DNA of 64,000 nt from Histoplasma ohiense (GCA_017607445.1 JAEVHH010000003.1:5518001-5582000), one strand, 5' to 3'. Shown: positions 11,060 through 23,360, numbered from the stretch's first letter. The notes: generated from the letters alone by a model not told the origin. Translations and numbers: made by a program.

Positions 11060-12537
11060 GTCATTTGAGTCTGGGTCCGTTGGGATGAGGGGGAGAGTGA
11101 GAGTGTGCGAGGGGGTTTGGAAGTGAAGGAAGTGAAGGAAGCGAAGGAAGCGCGTCGAAGTGGAAGCTTGCATTATTCGATGGAAATGATACGGCAGGAT
11201 ATGGATATCCGTTCTGTGATATATATATAATTCGTGTATGGATGAGGTGGTTCTAAATTTTTTTTTTTTTTTTGGAGGAATATGTGTAACTAACGTAACT
11301 CGTTCGTGCGTTCGTGAATTCGTGCCAGTGACATCATGCTTGCTTGCTCTATGCAGACTATGCTACGCTTTCCGCTCTCGCAATGCCATGCCTTGTTATA
11401 AGAACCCACCCGCAAAAAAGAAAAAAAAAAAAGGAGGAAATAAAAAACAGAAGCAGAAACAGAAGCAGAGAAACAAAGAGAAAGTAAAAACAAAAGAAAA
11501 CGCACCACCCTACAAGGATCAGTCAGTACCCTTTAATCCTGATCTATATCTTCTGGCATATCATCGTAGAAGCAAATAAAAGGAGAAACACGAACATAAC
11601 ATAGCAGAACAAACTGCCCAGGCCTGAGGTATATTACAAAAAAAAAAGGGGGGGGGGGAGGGGAGGTGGGGATGGGGATGGGGACCAACATGTAAAATAG
11701 CTAGATAATTAAGGGACGCGGACGAAGTAGAGAGATACAGAGATACGCGTGTAATGTGAATTACGAAAAGAAAAGAAAAGAAAAAGAAAATAGTCAAACA
11801 AAAGACGGAAATGGGATATGTTTACATAATAGATTTAGGGAGGTTGGTGGGTTGTGAAAATCATGACTTTGCTCGTATTTCTTTTTTGCTGTCTCCTCCA
11901 TGCCATGCCTGTCATAGTGTCTCTCGTGGAAGTCAATGCGTTATTCTTCGGGCACTCGTTAGCTTCTATTTTCTTCTATTTTATATTTTATTTTTAACGG
12001 ATGCGGTTAAGGTATGGTGAGGATGCAGGATGTCCTGTCTTCGAAATAAGAAACGCAACGAGGAGGAGTATGCTGGAAATAACGAGATGCAACCGTAGCT
12101 CTTTTGAGCAGTAGGTATTAGGTTTTCCATTTAGCTTCCGCTTTGTGCTATTATCGCATTCTGCGGGTAGATGTTCGTCTTGAGGGGGTCGGGAATGAGA
12201 ACCGCATACCTCGGACAAATTTGGACAACCTTGGACGGGCAGTCGGTAACGTAACACAAAAGGCTGATAACGGACATTATGCTTCACAAAGCTCATTGTA
12301 TGCGGCATTTCTTGGTCTGTGCCTCGTCCTTCTTTAAGCATCTGTTGTGTAGCGGTGTACGACCAGTTTCCCCTCCCCGTAGCCCCATGAGATGGTTCTC
12401 AGCAACCCCCTCTCGCCGTACCCATTCGTCGCACGACCTTTATGCGTTGAAACAACGGGTACACGCAGCCTTCCTATCCAACCACCCAACAAACGAAAAA
12501 AACCGCTAGGGAAAGGGACGAAAATGATAGAATACCA
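11060..12537. other. Convergent intergenic region
   Basis: Lies between the 3' ends of the bHLH gene and the minus-strand gene ending at 12538. It is filled with poly-T, poly-A and A-rich purine tracts (11258-11275, 11413-11432, 11636-11660). No coding signature is seen. Confidence 0.5.
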
Positions 12538-13599
12538 TCAAACTTTCACCGGTGAACCGGGTTCAATCCCACCCAACCACCTCTCCACCCAAGAAACCAA
12601 CTTCTCCCTCGACCGTTTTTGCTCCCTCTCCAGCTGGCCCGCCGCCCTCGCACTCCGCCCCAACTCCAACAACTCATCATAATCATCGCCGCCATCCGCG
12701 CCTAGTGGGTTCGGTTTGGACACATCGCGCACCCCGCCACGGCCCGTGGGTCCTGGGCGTCCGTCCAGCTCTGCTTGTAAGGTGGCGATGTTGAATTGGG
12801 TTAGCGGGGTAATAGATCTGGGGGGACTGTTGCGTAAGAAGGTTTTGAGGAATCTAGTTTCTTTATCGGTGAAGGAGGGGTCGTAGAGGAGGCTTGGTTG
12901 GACGTTCGGCGGGAGGAGGGGCGATGCGGAACGTGGTGGGCTTTGACGCGTGTTTGCGTTTTCGTTGTTGCTGGGATTTGTGTTATCGTGAATATTATTA
13001 TGGCTTCGGTGGATAGTATCATCGTGGAGGTTATCAGAATCGTATTGACGTGGGGTGAGAGTATTTATCGGCGCCGTGGGCGGTATTTTGCCTTGATGCT
13101 GTAAGACACAAACGGGGCTGGTCTTGACACCATTGCTGTTAGGGATATTGTGTGATATATCGTTGCAAGGTGGATGCGATGACGTGGGTAGAGGGGATGG
13201 GGAAATTTTTTTCGAACTGGCAAGGAGCAGTTTTATTCGCCGGACATATTCTGCGGGCTTTAGGTTTATTGATACTGAGGTCGATGTGGGTGGCGAGAGT
13301 GGATTGGAGAGACGAGGAGCCGTGGTTGAATCTGGGCACGGTGGTGTGGAAGATGAATAGGGAGGTGGGGAGATGGGTGATTGTGAACGGCTTGAGGATA
13401 CGGATCTGGATAGCTTTCCCAGGAGGGCGAGGATAGGCATTTTGCGGCTCTGCTTGTTGCCCTTAACCATACCAGCATTCTCCTTGGCCTTTCTTTTCCA
13501 GCTCGGTTTGAGGGATTCAAATGCAGCAGAGTGTCGCCGAGTTTTCGAGGGATGTCTATTGATAATATCCATGTTTTTAACGTAGCTACCTTGCACCAT
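12538..13599 (-). CDS. Hypothetical Ser/Pro-rich protein
   Basis: Single open frame of 353 codons. ATG codons lie at 13599 and 13572 (MDIINRHPSKTRR) and either may be used. The N-terminal third is basic (KPSWKRKAKE, KGNKQSRK), the middle is Ser/Pro/Asn-rich and probably disordered. The C-terminal about 100 residues look ordered: SPPRSITPLTQFNIATLQAE, then a Gly-rich turn and an amphipathic charged helix (LEREQKRSREKLVSWVERWL). The last segment resembles a conserved fungal tail, which makes a real gene more likely than a chance frame. I recognise no family. It is transcribed away from the P450 gene. Confidence 0.6.
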   Translation of the reverse strand: MVQGSYVKNMDIINRHPSKTRRHSAAFESLKPSWKRKAKENAGMVKGNKQSRKMPILALLGKLSRSVSSSRSQSPISPPPYSSSTPPCPDSTTAPRLSNPLSPPTSTSVSINLKPAEYVRRIKLLLASSKKISPSPLPTSSHPPCNDISHNIPNSNGVKTSPVCVLQHQGKIPPTAPINTLTPRQYDSDNLHDDTIHRSHNNIHDNTNPSNNENANTRQSPPRSASPLLPPNVQPSLLYDPSFTDKETRFLKTFLRNSPPRSITPLTQFNIATLQAELDGRPGPTGRGGVRDVSKPNPLGADGGDDYDELLELGRSARAAGQLEREQKRSREKLVSWVERWLGGIEPGSPVKV

Positions 13600-15901
13600 A
13601 GGCAGGCGTCAACTGTTCTTCCGATCGTGGCTTTACTTTGGACCTTATCTATCTTCCAAAAGTGGGTTCCAGAGAGCGAAGAGGGAAGAAAAAGGAGGAA
13701 GAAGGCGAAGCGGACACTGTCTTCAAGAATGGGTAGTCTCGACTGCGCACGGCGACCGCATGCAGGCGCGACACAAGAACATGGGACATCAACTTCGTTC
13801 ACTCATCGAAAAGCTAAAGGCAGAGACATGGGGATTGGGAGCGAACTGCTGGGAGGTCATTGGCCAGGGCGAAGGCGGAGTCTCATTGCCAAATCACAAA
13901 AATGGGGGAAAATATGCACTGGGCTCGCTCGAGCTACAGCCCGTTGTGCAATGTCTGGGCCAGCTGCAGGAGTTCAACAAGCGGGGAAAGCTGTGGCGGG
14001 CAATGGAGAAGGATTTTCTCTCTTCTTGTTCTCGCTCTATCGGATAAACTTGATGAACTGCTGTTGATCCATTTAGATCGTGAGCGACGCCTTTGCTCCG
14101 CTTGAAGTATTTTCTCAAAGTAGTTAAGGGGTATCAAGCTGAATTAGGAGGCGGGTACTCCGTACGTTAGGAGACGTTTTGAGGTCAGCTTGGAGTCGAT
14201 TGATCGACGCCCGTCGCCGAAGTGCCAGGACCCGCGTCTCACACTCGGGGCTCTTTGATTGAAAGTTCAGCGTCGAGCCAACCAGAGGCATCAAATTCGG
14301 CTGGCAGCAGAGGTCATTCAGGATGGTTTAAGCGTTCTGTCTCCTTTTAGTGCTCTTTAAGTGCTCTCAAGTGCTCTGCTCATCCAATGACACGACCAGT
14401 TAGCAAACGCCCGTTCTGACTAAGCGGTGATAAATTTGTCGGAGCCGCTAAGCTCCCTATTACGGACTAGTGTGCCGCAAACAGAGAGAAGATACGCCTC
14501 CCCCGGGACCTAGGCGCGAACCAGGTCGAGTGAACGAAAACACCTTTTATGAGAATGATGATGGAAAATATGAAAAGACAGGATGAATCAATGAAGAAAC
14601 AGAACCAGAATGATGGAAAAACCAACAAAAGCCTTGGACTTTGCCCACACACATATTGCCTTACTGGTGACTATGCATCAATTACTGGTGCAAATCGCGA
14701 GATAGGAGTATGTGCATCCATACAGATATGAATCTTTCTATATTACATGCCTAGCTTTTCGATGGACCCTTTTTTTTTTTTTGGCCCCTTTATCGATGCT
14801 ACTGCTAAACATTTGCGTCTTGTAGTTTTGAGGTTTTACGCCAGAACCCAGAAAGCCTAGTTAGTAGTCGCCGGCCTCGTGCGCGACAAAGCTGCCACAG
14901 AAGAGGAAGTCGCAACGGAGCAACCAGGCAGAAGCATCCGTATCATCCACGCTGATTTGACTGATTACGGCTCCCCAAAGGGTTGCTCTTTTGTATTGTG
15001 TTGTTTAGTTTTATCTATATTCCCTGCTGGCTGAGTGGTCGGCCTTTTTGCGGCCTTGATGTCCTGTGAGGGAACCCCTTCAGATTACCCTCTAAGGGGC
15101 CTTGCTCCTCGCACTGCCGTGCAAATGGCTAGCTACGTACTAACGGGCCCGCTTTCTCTCTCTTTTTTTGAGAGAGGGGGGGAGACGGTTGCCGTTCAAG
15201 TGCAAAAGAGCCGCAGACCTGCTCTCGCAAAAGGGAGAGGCGATGAAGGAGGTGATCACGCTTACCTCCGGCGCGGCAGGGCAGATATAGACTTCACCGC
15301 GTACTATGAGGTTGCGATAAGGCGGCGGTGAATGCGGCTACGGCGAAATTCAGCGTGCAGGATCGGAAGGATGGGATATCATTTCATGTCCGTTAGTCTG
15401 AGGATGGTGGATGGCGGATGGTGGGTAGGCGCTGGTTTTAACAATGGTAAGATACGATGCTTTTTGTTGCCCACTAGTTTTTGGGGGGGTGTTTGGGGAG
15501 GATGCGCCCTTTGCAGCAGAGAAGGGCAATGTAAGTAAGTGTTAGACCGCGAACAGTGCAGTGCCAGTGGAAGGCCCGCTAGGAGGAGGCCATCGGCCAT
15601 CGTTTGTCCATGGAACGACGGGGAGCAAACACAGGCTGTTTCAAAGGGTCACGGCGTGAACGATTGGCTATGAGACGGGGAGGCTTCCTTGACGACCAGC
15701 AGTAATGCGTAGCGAGGAGGGACTGTATCAGTCTGTCTGCACACAGCAGCAACGCTCAAGAGATTCATTCAAAACCGTGGCTATCTTTTCTACTTCTGCT
15801 ATGCGCTTACTATGCGCTTACTGAATCGAGCGCAAACAGGATTCGTGTGAATGAATAATTAATTGCCTTGTTGTCCTTGGTTCCCAGTAAACAACTTAAC
15901 C

Positions 15902-15962
15902 CCTGTTCCCCTGTCCCGTGTCCCGTGTCCCGTGTCCCGTGTCCCGTGACCCGTGTCCCGAC
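15902..15962. repeat. Period-7 minisatellite (CCCGTGT)n
   Basis: Six to seven near-perfect tandem copies of CCCGTGT with one variant (CCCGTGA), about 800 bp upstream of the P450 start. Confidence 0.85.
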
Positions 15963-16249
15963 GTATTCTTCTTCCCCACATTCAACCCCCGCAGATCGGG
16001 CCAGTCACGTGGATTCACGGCCTCGTTCCGCGGCTGCTGCTGGGGTGGCAAGTGCGGAAACACGCCAGCAGCTCCGCAGATAACCGTACTTGCCCTCGAG
16101 AGCCCACACTAATCTGCCTATGAGTTCCGCAGCGGCTCTTCCTCCTCGTACCATACTGGCCCCACTCGAGCCACGAAACCTAGTTTACCCCGCAAAACAG
16201 ATCTCCGTTCCGCCCGTCACACGGGACCACACACACACACACAGAGGGT

Positions 16250-16312
16250 CGTGTCTCAGGGTCGTGTCTCTGGGCGTGTCTCTGGGCGTGTCTCTGGGCG
16301 TGTCTCTGCCAC
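16250..16312. repeat. Period-12 minisatellite (GGGCGTGTCTCT)n
   Basis: Four to five tandem copies of a 12-mer, the first ones slightly diverged (GGTCGTGTCTC), about 450 bp upstream of the P450 start. A short 10-mer repeat (CTGTCTGAGG) follows near 16418-16440. Confidence 0.85.
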
Positions 16313-16698
16313 ATCAACGGGGGAAGAATCGGCAGAGAAGGGGAAAAGGTGAAGAAAGGGCGCGGGAAAGGGGCGGAACCTGCGCGCGCGCCACGGACCA
16401 GGCCCAGACATGGTTGAGGCTGTCTGAGGCTGTCTGAGGCTTATCTCTGTATATATTCTACACACCGCGTGCTTCCAGCTGCTCCGTCCCAGCCCTCGTC
16501 AGGATTCTTTGCCCTTCGTGAGGCGAATGTGAGCTCTCCCAGCACCCAGTTCGGGTGACAGCCACGATCCGCACACCTGCAACTGCAAACCTGCAACCCT
16601 TGGATATCTATCTGCTCGTCGTCGTCGTCGTCGTCCTCGTCCCCCTCCTTTCGTGTTGTTGTCCTGTACCTTGCCTCAGTGCTCTCACCGGGCCTTTT

Positions 16699-16701
<3 letters not shown>

Positions 16702-16746
<45 letters not shown>
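16702..16746. repeat. (ATC)15 microsatellite abutting the P450 start codon
   Basis: Fifteen perfect ATC units end at the base before the ATG, so the start codon reads as the next, altered unit. It lies in the 5' leader and is in frame with the ORF. Confidence 0.95.
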
Positions 16747-16748
<2 letters not shown>

Positions 16749-18742
16749 GGGCCTCCAAACTGCGGTGGTGGCTGTGATCGCAGTCGGGTTTCTCCTGATT
16801 AGATACCTGAACAGAACTGATATTCCCAAGATCAGCAAGCTGACCGAGATACCGGGCATTCCGATATTTGGGAGTCTCATCCAGCTCGGCGAGGAGCACG
16901 CCAGGGTAGCCGCGGGATGGGTGAAGAAGTATGGCCCGGTTTTCCAGGTTCGATTGGGGAACAAGGTGCGTCAGGATAACACCAGCCAGTTTTTGATCTG
17001 ATCATTGCAGTAGTCGGTCTGGTCTTCTTTTTTATTCATAATTAGCTAGTTATATTATATTAAATTAATAGCGGATGCTGATTTGTTGTAAACTGTGTTT
17101 GTGCCTGTGCCCGTGCCTGTAGAGAATCGTCTTTGCGAATACCTTCGACTCGGTCAAATATTTCTGGATCACGCACCAATCTGCGCTGATCTCTCGCCCG
17201 ACCCTACACACCTTTCACACTGTGGTCTCCAGCTCCCAGGGCTTTACCATCGGCACATCGCCCTGGGATGAGTCGTGCAAGCGGCGGCGCAAGGCTGCCG
17301 CCACTGCTCTCAACCGTCCCGCTGTTCAATCCTACATGCCGATCATCGATCTCGAGTCCAACGTTAGCATCAGGGAGCTGTTCCACGACAGCAAGGGTGG
17401 CACCGTGGATATCGACCCCAATGCCTACTTCCAGCGATTTGCGCTGAATACCAGCCTGACTCTGAATTACGGCATTCGCATTGACGGAAACATCGACAAC
17501 GAGCTGCTGAAGGAGATCTGTCACGTCGAGCGCATCGTGAGCAATTTCAGGAGCACGAGCAACAACTGGCAGGACTACGTGCCGCTGCTGCGATTGTGGC
17601 CGAGTCGGAACTCGGAGGCGAAGGAATTCCGCATCCGCAGGGATAAGTACCTCACCCTCCTGCTCGACATGTTGAGAGAGCGGATCAAGAATGGAACAGA
17701 CAAACCATGCATCACGGGAAACATTCTGAAGGACCCGGACGCGAAATTAAATGAAGGTGAGTTGGGGACTGACTGGAACCGGAGTGGTTTACTCAAAACA
17801 TATCCAAATATATATATATATATATATATATACATACATACATATCTGACATGCACACACCCTGCAGCCGAGATCAAATCGATCTGCCTTACCATGGTCT
17901 CCGCTGGCCTCGACACCGTGCCCGGGAACATAATCATGGGCATCGCCTACCTCGCCTCGGACCACGGCCAACAGATCCAAGCCCGTGCCTACGATGAAAT
18001 CATGAAGGTGTATCCAAACGGAGATGCCTGGGAAAAATGCCTCGTTGAGGAGAAAGTCCCCTACATCACCGCTCTGGTCAAGGAAGTACTCCGATTCTTC
18101 ACTGTCATCCCGATATGTCTACCCCGCGTCAGCATTAAGGATATCCCCTACGAGGGCGCAGTCATTCCGGCCGGCACTACATTCTTCATGGTATGCAATT
18201 TATTTTATTTCTTTTCCTCCCCGCCTTTCTTATTTTTATTCTATACCCCGTTGGCCCTTCCCCCAACCCCCCAACCCCCCAATCCAACCCAAACACACAC
18301 ACACACACCCACAAAAGAAAAAAGAAAAAAGAAAAAAAAAAAAAACTAACATCTCCCCCCATCCCAGAACGCCTACGCCGCCGACTACGACGCCACCCAC
18401 TTCAAAAACCCCCACCTCTTCGAGCCGGAGCGCTACCTCTCCGCCACCGACGGCAGCGGAACCCCGCACTACGCCTACGGCGCCGGCTCGCGCATGTGCG
18501 CCGGCTCGCACCTCGCCAACCGCGAACTCTACACAGCGTTCATCCGGCTGATCACGGCCTTCCGCATGATGCCCGCGCGGGATCCCCGGGACCATCCCAT
18601 CCTGGACGCGCTGGACTGCAATGCCACGAAGACGTCGCTGACGCTGGATCCGATGCCGTTCAAGGTTTGGTTCCGGGTCAGGGATGCGGAGAGCCTGGAG
18701 AGGTGGATGCGGGAGAGCGAGGAGAGGACGAGGGAGTTGTAG
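16747..18742 (+). CDS. Cytochrome P450, CYP504-type phenylacetate 2-hydroxylase
   Basis: Four exons: 16747-16965, 17123-17756, 17868-18190 and 18368-18742, giving 516 aa, normal for CYP504. An N-terminal membrane anchor (about residues 4-18) is followed by the Pro-rich hinge IPGIPIFG. Strong family segments include FTIGTSPWDESCKRRRK, the I-helix region MVSAGLDTVPGN, the ExxR motif in KEVLRF and the heme loop YGAGSRMCAG with the ligand Cys at residue 436. The loop has Tyr where most P450s have Phe. By family, this ER enzyme hydroxylates phenylacetate to 2-hydroxyphenylacetate, feeding homogentisate catabolism (phacA of Aspergillus nidulans). No other gene of that pathway lies nearby. Intron 2 carries a TA repeat. 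Confidence 0.9.
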
Positions 18743-19789
18743 GTAGAAAAAGAGGGAGGGGGAAGGAGGGGGGGAAGGAGGAGGGGGTGTTGTATTTATC
18801 AATCATCATGTCATCGTTAGTATTGATTATTATTATTTTATGAATGAATTAAAGGGGAACTAACTTTTATCGCTTTTCTCCCCCCCCTTTCTTCCTTTCT
18901 TCCTTTTCACTTTATTTTTTATTTCCTTCCATGCGTTGTGCGTTTGATTCATCGACATGTGTAACTACTAGTACTAGTAACTATGTATGGGTTATCGTTA
19001 TCGTTATCCATATCCATATCCATCGCTCTTGGGAAATTAATTACCTTCTTTTGTGTTTTTTTCTGGGGAAATAACTAACTAGTTATATTAGTTAATGAGC
19101 AAACATATTCGTTTGGTCGTATTCCCCCCCCTCTCTATCAACTGTGGTTGTTTGTTTGTCTCTTGATACCCCCTGTTACCCTTGTCTATATTATGGGAAG
19201 TAGTAGTTAATGTTATCGTTGGTGGTGCTGAAACCTTAGATAAAGGTACCTCGGGCTTTCTCTCTTCATGCATGTTCATGCGAAGATCCCAATCAATTTT
19301 TAAAAATATAATAAAAAAGTTAACTAGTTAACTACCAAGGAAAAAACGCCCTTCCTCTCACTCACACTTAGCAACTAACTACCTAGTTAATCTAATTAAC
19401 TTACGCCAGAACTTCCCAAACACCCAAGAAAATTAAATAAAATAACTCCCTGATTGGAAGGAAAATGGACATTTGGACACAAGCTGACAGACATACCCAT
19501 ACCCCTCTCCTTTTCCGCGCAATTCGAGCCCCCGAAGCTTCGAGGGAATATTTACAGTATTTTGCTTCATGGAAATTAGCCCCCGCACATGCAACAATGG
19601 TTCTTTCTGGTCTCCCTCTGCGGGAGAAGCAACAGGGGGAAAAAAAGAAAAAAAAGAAGAAAAAAGAAAAAAAAAAAAATCTTCTGGAATGTATGTACAG
19701 GACTTGTCCAAGTGGGAGGATGTCTCCCTATTTTCCGCCCCATGTTGTTGCTGTAGTTGTCCTCGTCCTTCCCGCGGATCCTCTAAATT
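18743..19789. other. Convergent intergenic region
   Basis: 3' flanks of the P450 gene and of the minus-strand membrane protein. AT-rich, with TAACTAGTTA-like palindromic bits, poly-A/T and the short repeats GTTATC and CATATC near 18993-19021. No gene is seen. Confidence 0.5.
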
Positions 19790-20914
19790 TCAACGAATCG
19801 CCGCAGGGGGATGGGGGAACTGTGGTCTTCCTTGATTATGCCTTGGATATTCATGGGTTGAGGATAGGTCCTGCTCCGAGATGCCCAGGGATGGTGCCGA
19901 ACACATCTTGCCATTCCAGCTTGCCGCAGGGTCCTTCTCCACGTCTGACATCTGGTCTAAACCCCTGGATTTTTGGATTGTTGACATGACACCCGGGAGC
20001 ACACCCCCCTGTTCGCTGCTGTATGCGGGACCTATTCGAAGGCCACGCCGACTCCTCCCTTTTGCTTTCCGGAGGAAGACAAGGATTATTGCAATAGCTG
20101 GCATTGTAGCGAGCATACCGAGAAGAAGGAAGAGGACATTCTGCTGACGCTGCCGTTGTTTCGTACAATGCTTGCCGATGAGCTCTTCGCTTCGGGGATT
20201 GCACATGCTGCACATCTTCTTATCCTCCGTGGTCATCTGCCTGGAATTGGAACATGCATGCGGGACATCGAAGGGGCGGCAAACAGTGACCTCGCAACTT
20301 TGGCCCTGTGCACCCGCGGCCGCAGCCCGTTTCTCAATGGCTGCCTCCCTACTATGCATTTCCACATCTCGAGCGCTACCCGGCAGAACACATTTTGATG
20401 CATAGGGATTCTCGGGCGGGGCATTCACTTCTTTCTGCTGGGTATCTAGCCATCGCAGAAGCGAGAAGATCGCTTCTCTGCACGACCGCAGCTTTGACCC
20501 GGCTATCGCCACGGGCTGCTCCGGATTCGAATTCGAAGAGAAGGGCAAGAGGTCTGCGGCGCACGTTTCCAAATCGCCAAGCACACGCCGTAGCCCATGT
20601 CCCGACGGGATCCCCGGCCTCATGATTTTGCCAAATTCCCCAGTTGACGCTGCGTTTCCGCCGTGATGGGCTGTCGATATCGACGCCGGACCAGCAGGCG
20701 GCGCAAAGCGAGCTGGGTGGACGCGGTGATATTCGCCGCCCGTTGGCCCTGGCTGTTGTAGCTGTGGTGCCGAACGCCCTGAAATTTCCCAGTGCACTAT
20801 CTGTCGCGGTGGCATGGCCGGATGGGATGCCAAACAGGTACCTTGTTCCAGAATACACACCATCGCGATTCCGCATGCAATCCATGTTGACGACCGGCTT
20901 AAGGAACGAAGCAT
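19790..20914 (-). CDS. Putative type I membrane protein with Cys-rich ectodomain
   Basis: One exon, 374 aa, if the ATG at 20914 is used. That ATG is followed by a likely signal peptide (LRSLSRSSTWIACGIAMVCI, cleavage perhaps near residue 30). The ectodomain of about 230 residues contains a juxtamembrane cluster of cysteines (motifs SCEVTVC, CSMC, KHC). A transmembrane helix follows at about residues 260-283 (VLFLLLGMLATMPAIAIILVF), then a basic stop-transfer KAKGRSRR and a cytoplasmic tail of about 85 residues. I recognise no family. The architecture suggests a plasma membrane or wall-associated receptor-like protein, but this is inference. A longer upstream frame exists but lacks a better start. 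Confidence 0.6.
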   Translation of the reverse strand: MLRSLSRSSTWIACGIAMVCILEQGTCLASHPAMPPRQIVHWEISGRSAPQLQQPGPTGGEYHRVHPARFAPPAGPASISTAHHGGNAASTGEFGKIMRPGIPSGHGLRRVLGDLETCAADLLPFSSNSNPEQPVAIAGSKLRSCREAIFSLLRWLDTQQKEVNAPPENPYASKCVLPGSARDVEMHSREAAIEKRAAAAGAQGQSCEVTVCRPFDVPHACSNSRQMTTEDKKMCSMCNPRSEELIGKHCTKQRQRQQNVLFLLLGMLATMPAIAIILVFLRKAKGRSRRGLRIGPAYSSEQGGVLPGVMSTIQKSRGLDQMSDVEKDPAASWNGKMCSAPSLGISEQDLSSTHEYPRHNQGRPQFPHPPAAIR

Positions 20915-23016
20915 TGTTGTAAAGCGGAGTATGACTTCTGCAGAAGGGGGATCGGGATGCCGACAGTTATAATTTTTAGAGTGAAGGGGAAAAAAGAAGA
21001 TATCCAACTGTCAACGTAAAACGGTAAGCAACGGGGCAATGGATACACTCCTCTCGACACGGATTAAACAAGTATCCCCGCTGGTTGAGGTTCTCTGTTT
21101 GGTGTTTCTTTCCCCACAGGGCTTGAGATATCTATACCTCTGGCAAGCGCCATCCGACAATTTCGCGATGTTGTTCCGTGAGGAAGGCGGACGCGCTTTT
21201 GTCCTTGTTATCCGTCTCCGTCGATATTTTGAGAAGAGCGCAATATCTGGTGCGATTTTGACGCTGTCGGTTCTTGATTGAATTTCTTCCTCAGAAATCG
21301 TCCGGGAGTCAGGAAATGGGAATCCGACATCCAGTCGGTTTTGTTTTGCTCAGGCATATAGTTTCTGTTCTATCTCTTCTAAAGATATGTTCAAAATGTC
21401 CAATGGGCCTGATTTTCTCGCATTGCTCAAGTCTTAAATGGCTTCAAATTTTAGGATATCTCAGTTGCGGTTATACGCTGTCTCAACACATCCTCAACGG
21501 ACTCTCGAGCTACAGCGTTGTTACAAAGTTCGTGACTATATCCTTCTGGCTGTTTTATCTCCTTTAAGTTCCCTTGAAGACGACAGGGGCTCCATTTCCA
21601 ACCCATTTTTCAGCTATCACATCATTCTAATCGACAAAATGTCAAACGACTCTATCGTGTTTGACGCCCAGCAATGTGTTCGAGTCAATCCCCATCATCT
21701 TGTCGGGCCTGACTCGGGGGGCCGAAGAACGCGGAGATCATTGCGACAGGCTCTCGGCCGGTATCCCACGCAGTATTCGCGCCCAAGAAGATTCTCATTC
21801 TAGGACCCCTGGCCGCGAACCAAGGAGGCATACCAATACGGAGTATCTCGTTGCCATTGGCAGTCGACAAGGATCGCCATCCAAGCCAATTGACAACTTT
21901 CCAAACCCAACGCGCTGAACGGGCCATCTTCTTCGTCATTTTTGGCAGGTTTGCAGAAATCAGGAGAGCGACGCGCAAGGCGTCGCTCGAGCGGAAGTGA
22001 ACCTCGCAATCGCATAGCAACGGCAGTCAGGATTCTTCGGGTAAGTCGCCTCCACCCCTTCGAGCGGAAAATCGAGACAGGAAAGGGCCTGAAAGTGTCT
22101 AAATCCTCGTCGGGAGAATATAAAGATTGTTCATTTCCCCGGTTTCTGTAAAGTAGGACTGGGATTCCCTTCACTTCCGGGTGACACAGCTAGGAAAGCA
22201 GCATGATTTCAGTGGGAAATAGCCCGGCTTGCCCATGTCGCAGTAGCCTTCATCCTCAACCTCTAGTCGCGATGCCACCATGCAGCAGAAGACCAAAAAA
22301 ATAAAATAAAATAAAATAAAATAAAATAAAATAAAATTAGAAAAAAAAAATTACAGGAGCTAGCTTTAGAAGAGGAAAGAATAGTATAACGCAATTTTTA
22401 ATACGGCAGAAATATATTATATATGCCTTATATTCGTCCCTTCCCCCAACCCCCCCTTTTTTTGCCTTTATGCTAATTACCCTCATCCAAAGTAGCCATG
22501 CGTATAGCAATCCAGCTACAAATGACGCAACGATGGAAGAAAAGTAGGGAACAGCAACATACATTGGCAAGAGTCACTGTAGAAATACATATATATATGT
22601 ATGTATGTATGTATGTATTTATATGTATATTATATAACTGTGAGTTATCGAACATAAAACAAATTCGCTCCAGAGATGAAAAATAAGTACACAAAGTAAA
22701 TAAATAAGATGGAAAAAAAAAAAAAAAAAAAAAAAAAGGGGTGGGGAATACACATAGGGTGAAAACTTCTGATGTATTATATATGTGTATATTACTATAA
22801 TTTCGAGAGGTTGACCCGGGAAGCGGAGTCGAGGGAGTTATAGAGTGAGATATCCGAGGGAGGGAGGGGCGTGCCTCTGCTTTAAGTTGGGGGAGACACA
22901 TACATTGACCAAGAGAGGTGAAAGAAAGGAAATTGAGTTATTTCGAGGGAGTAGTTAAGTACAGTCAGGTAGAAAGGTCGAGAAAAGGGATGGGACAGAA
23001 CAGTCAGAAGGAATTT

Positions 23017-23047
<31 letters not shown>

Positions 23048-23360
23048 GAGGAGGGGAGGAAATATGTTCACATTGTTGTGAGTGCATGATAATGAATTTT
23101 GCTTCGGCCCAGTGCGTTGTCCTTGCCCGAGCCATTCGTATCCGTTTCATTTGATGCTTTGTCTGGCGTCTCTCATTCTGTCTCCCTCCCCTCCCCCCCC
23201 CTTCTTTTTCTTTTTCTTTTTTAGAACCGTCTGTTTTGGACTCACTAGCTATCATTCGTTGCTATCGCGAGTCGGTATCTTATTTGCCATCACACTGTGA
23301 TAACCCCTTATATCAGCTTCTCGGGTACCAGTTTTGTATACTCATAGTAGTGGGAGCTAC
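20915..23360. other. Long intergenic region
   Basis: About 2.4 kb with no supportable gene. Overlapping frames at 21438-22174 on both strands lack domains. It contains AT-rich simple repeats (AAAAT near 22301-22337, TATG near 22585-22610), a poly-A near 22711-22737 and poly-A plus poly-G near 23018-23055. Confidence 0.45.
22301..22337. repeat. (AAAAT)n pentanucleotide repeat
   Basis: About seven tandem copies, intergenic. A similar array occurs at 30844-30876. Confidence 0.9.

Larger units (their letters stand above)
13600..16701. other. Long intergenic region upstream of CYP504
   Basis: About 3.1 kb without a supportable gene. It holds one TACTCCGTAC element at 14156-14165, a TCACGTGG site near 16005, and two promoter-proximal minisatellites (15902-15962 and 16250-16312). 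A tRNA-like box A string near 15035 has no matching box B. It probably contains promoters of both flanking genes. Confidence 0.5.

Noticed and set aside
15030..15130. Possible tRNA (TGGCTGAGTGG resembles box A)
   Set aside because: No box B (GGTTCGANNC) at a usable distance and no cloverleaf stem could be drawn.
16441..16964. Minus-strand frames with poly-Asp or poly-Met runs
   Set aside because: Antisense of the ATC repeat and CYP504 exon 1.
21438..22174. Overlapping frames of 80-124 codons on both strands
   Set aside because: No motif, no splice partners; possible decayed sequence but not supportable.
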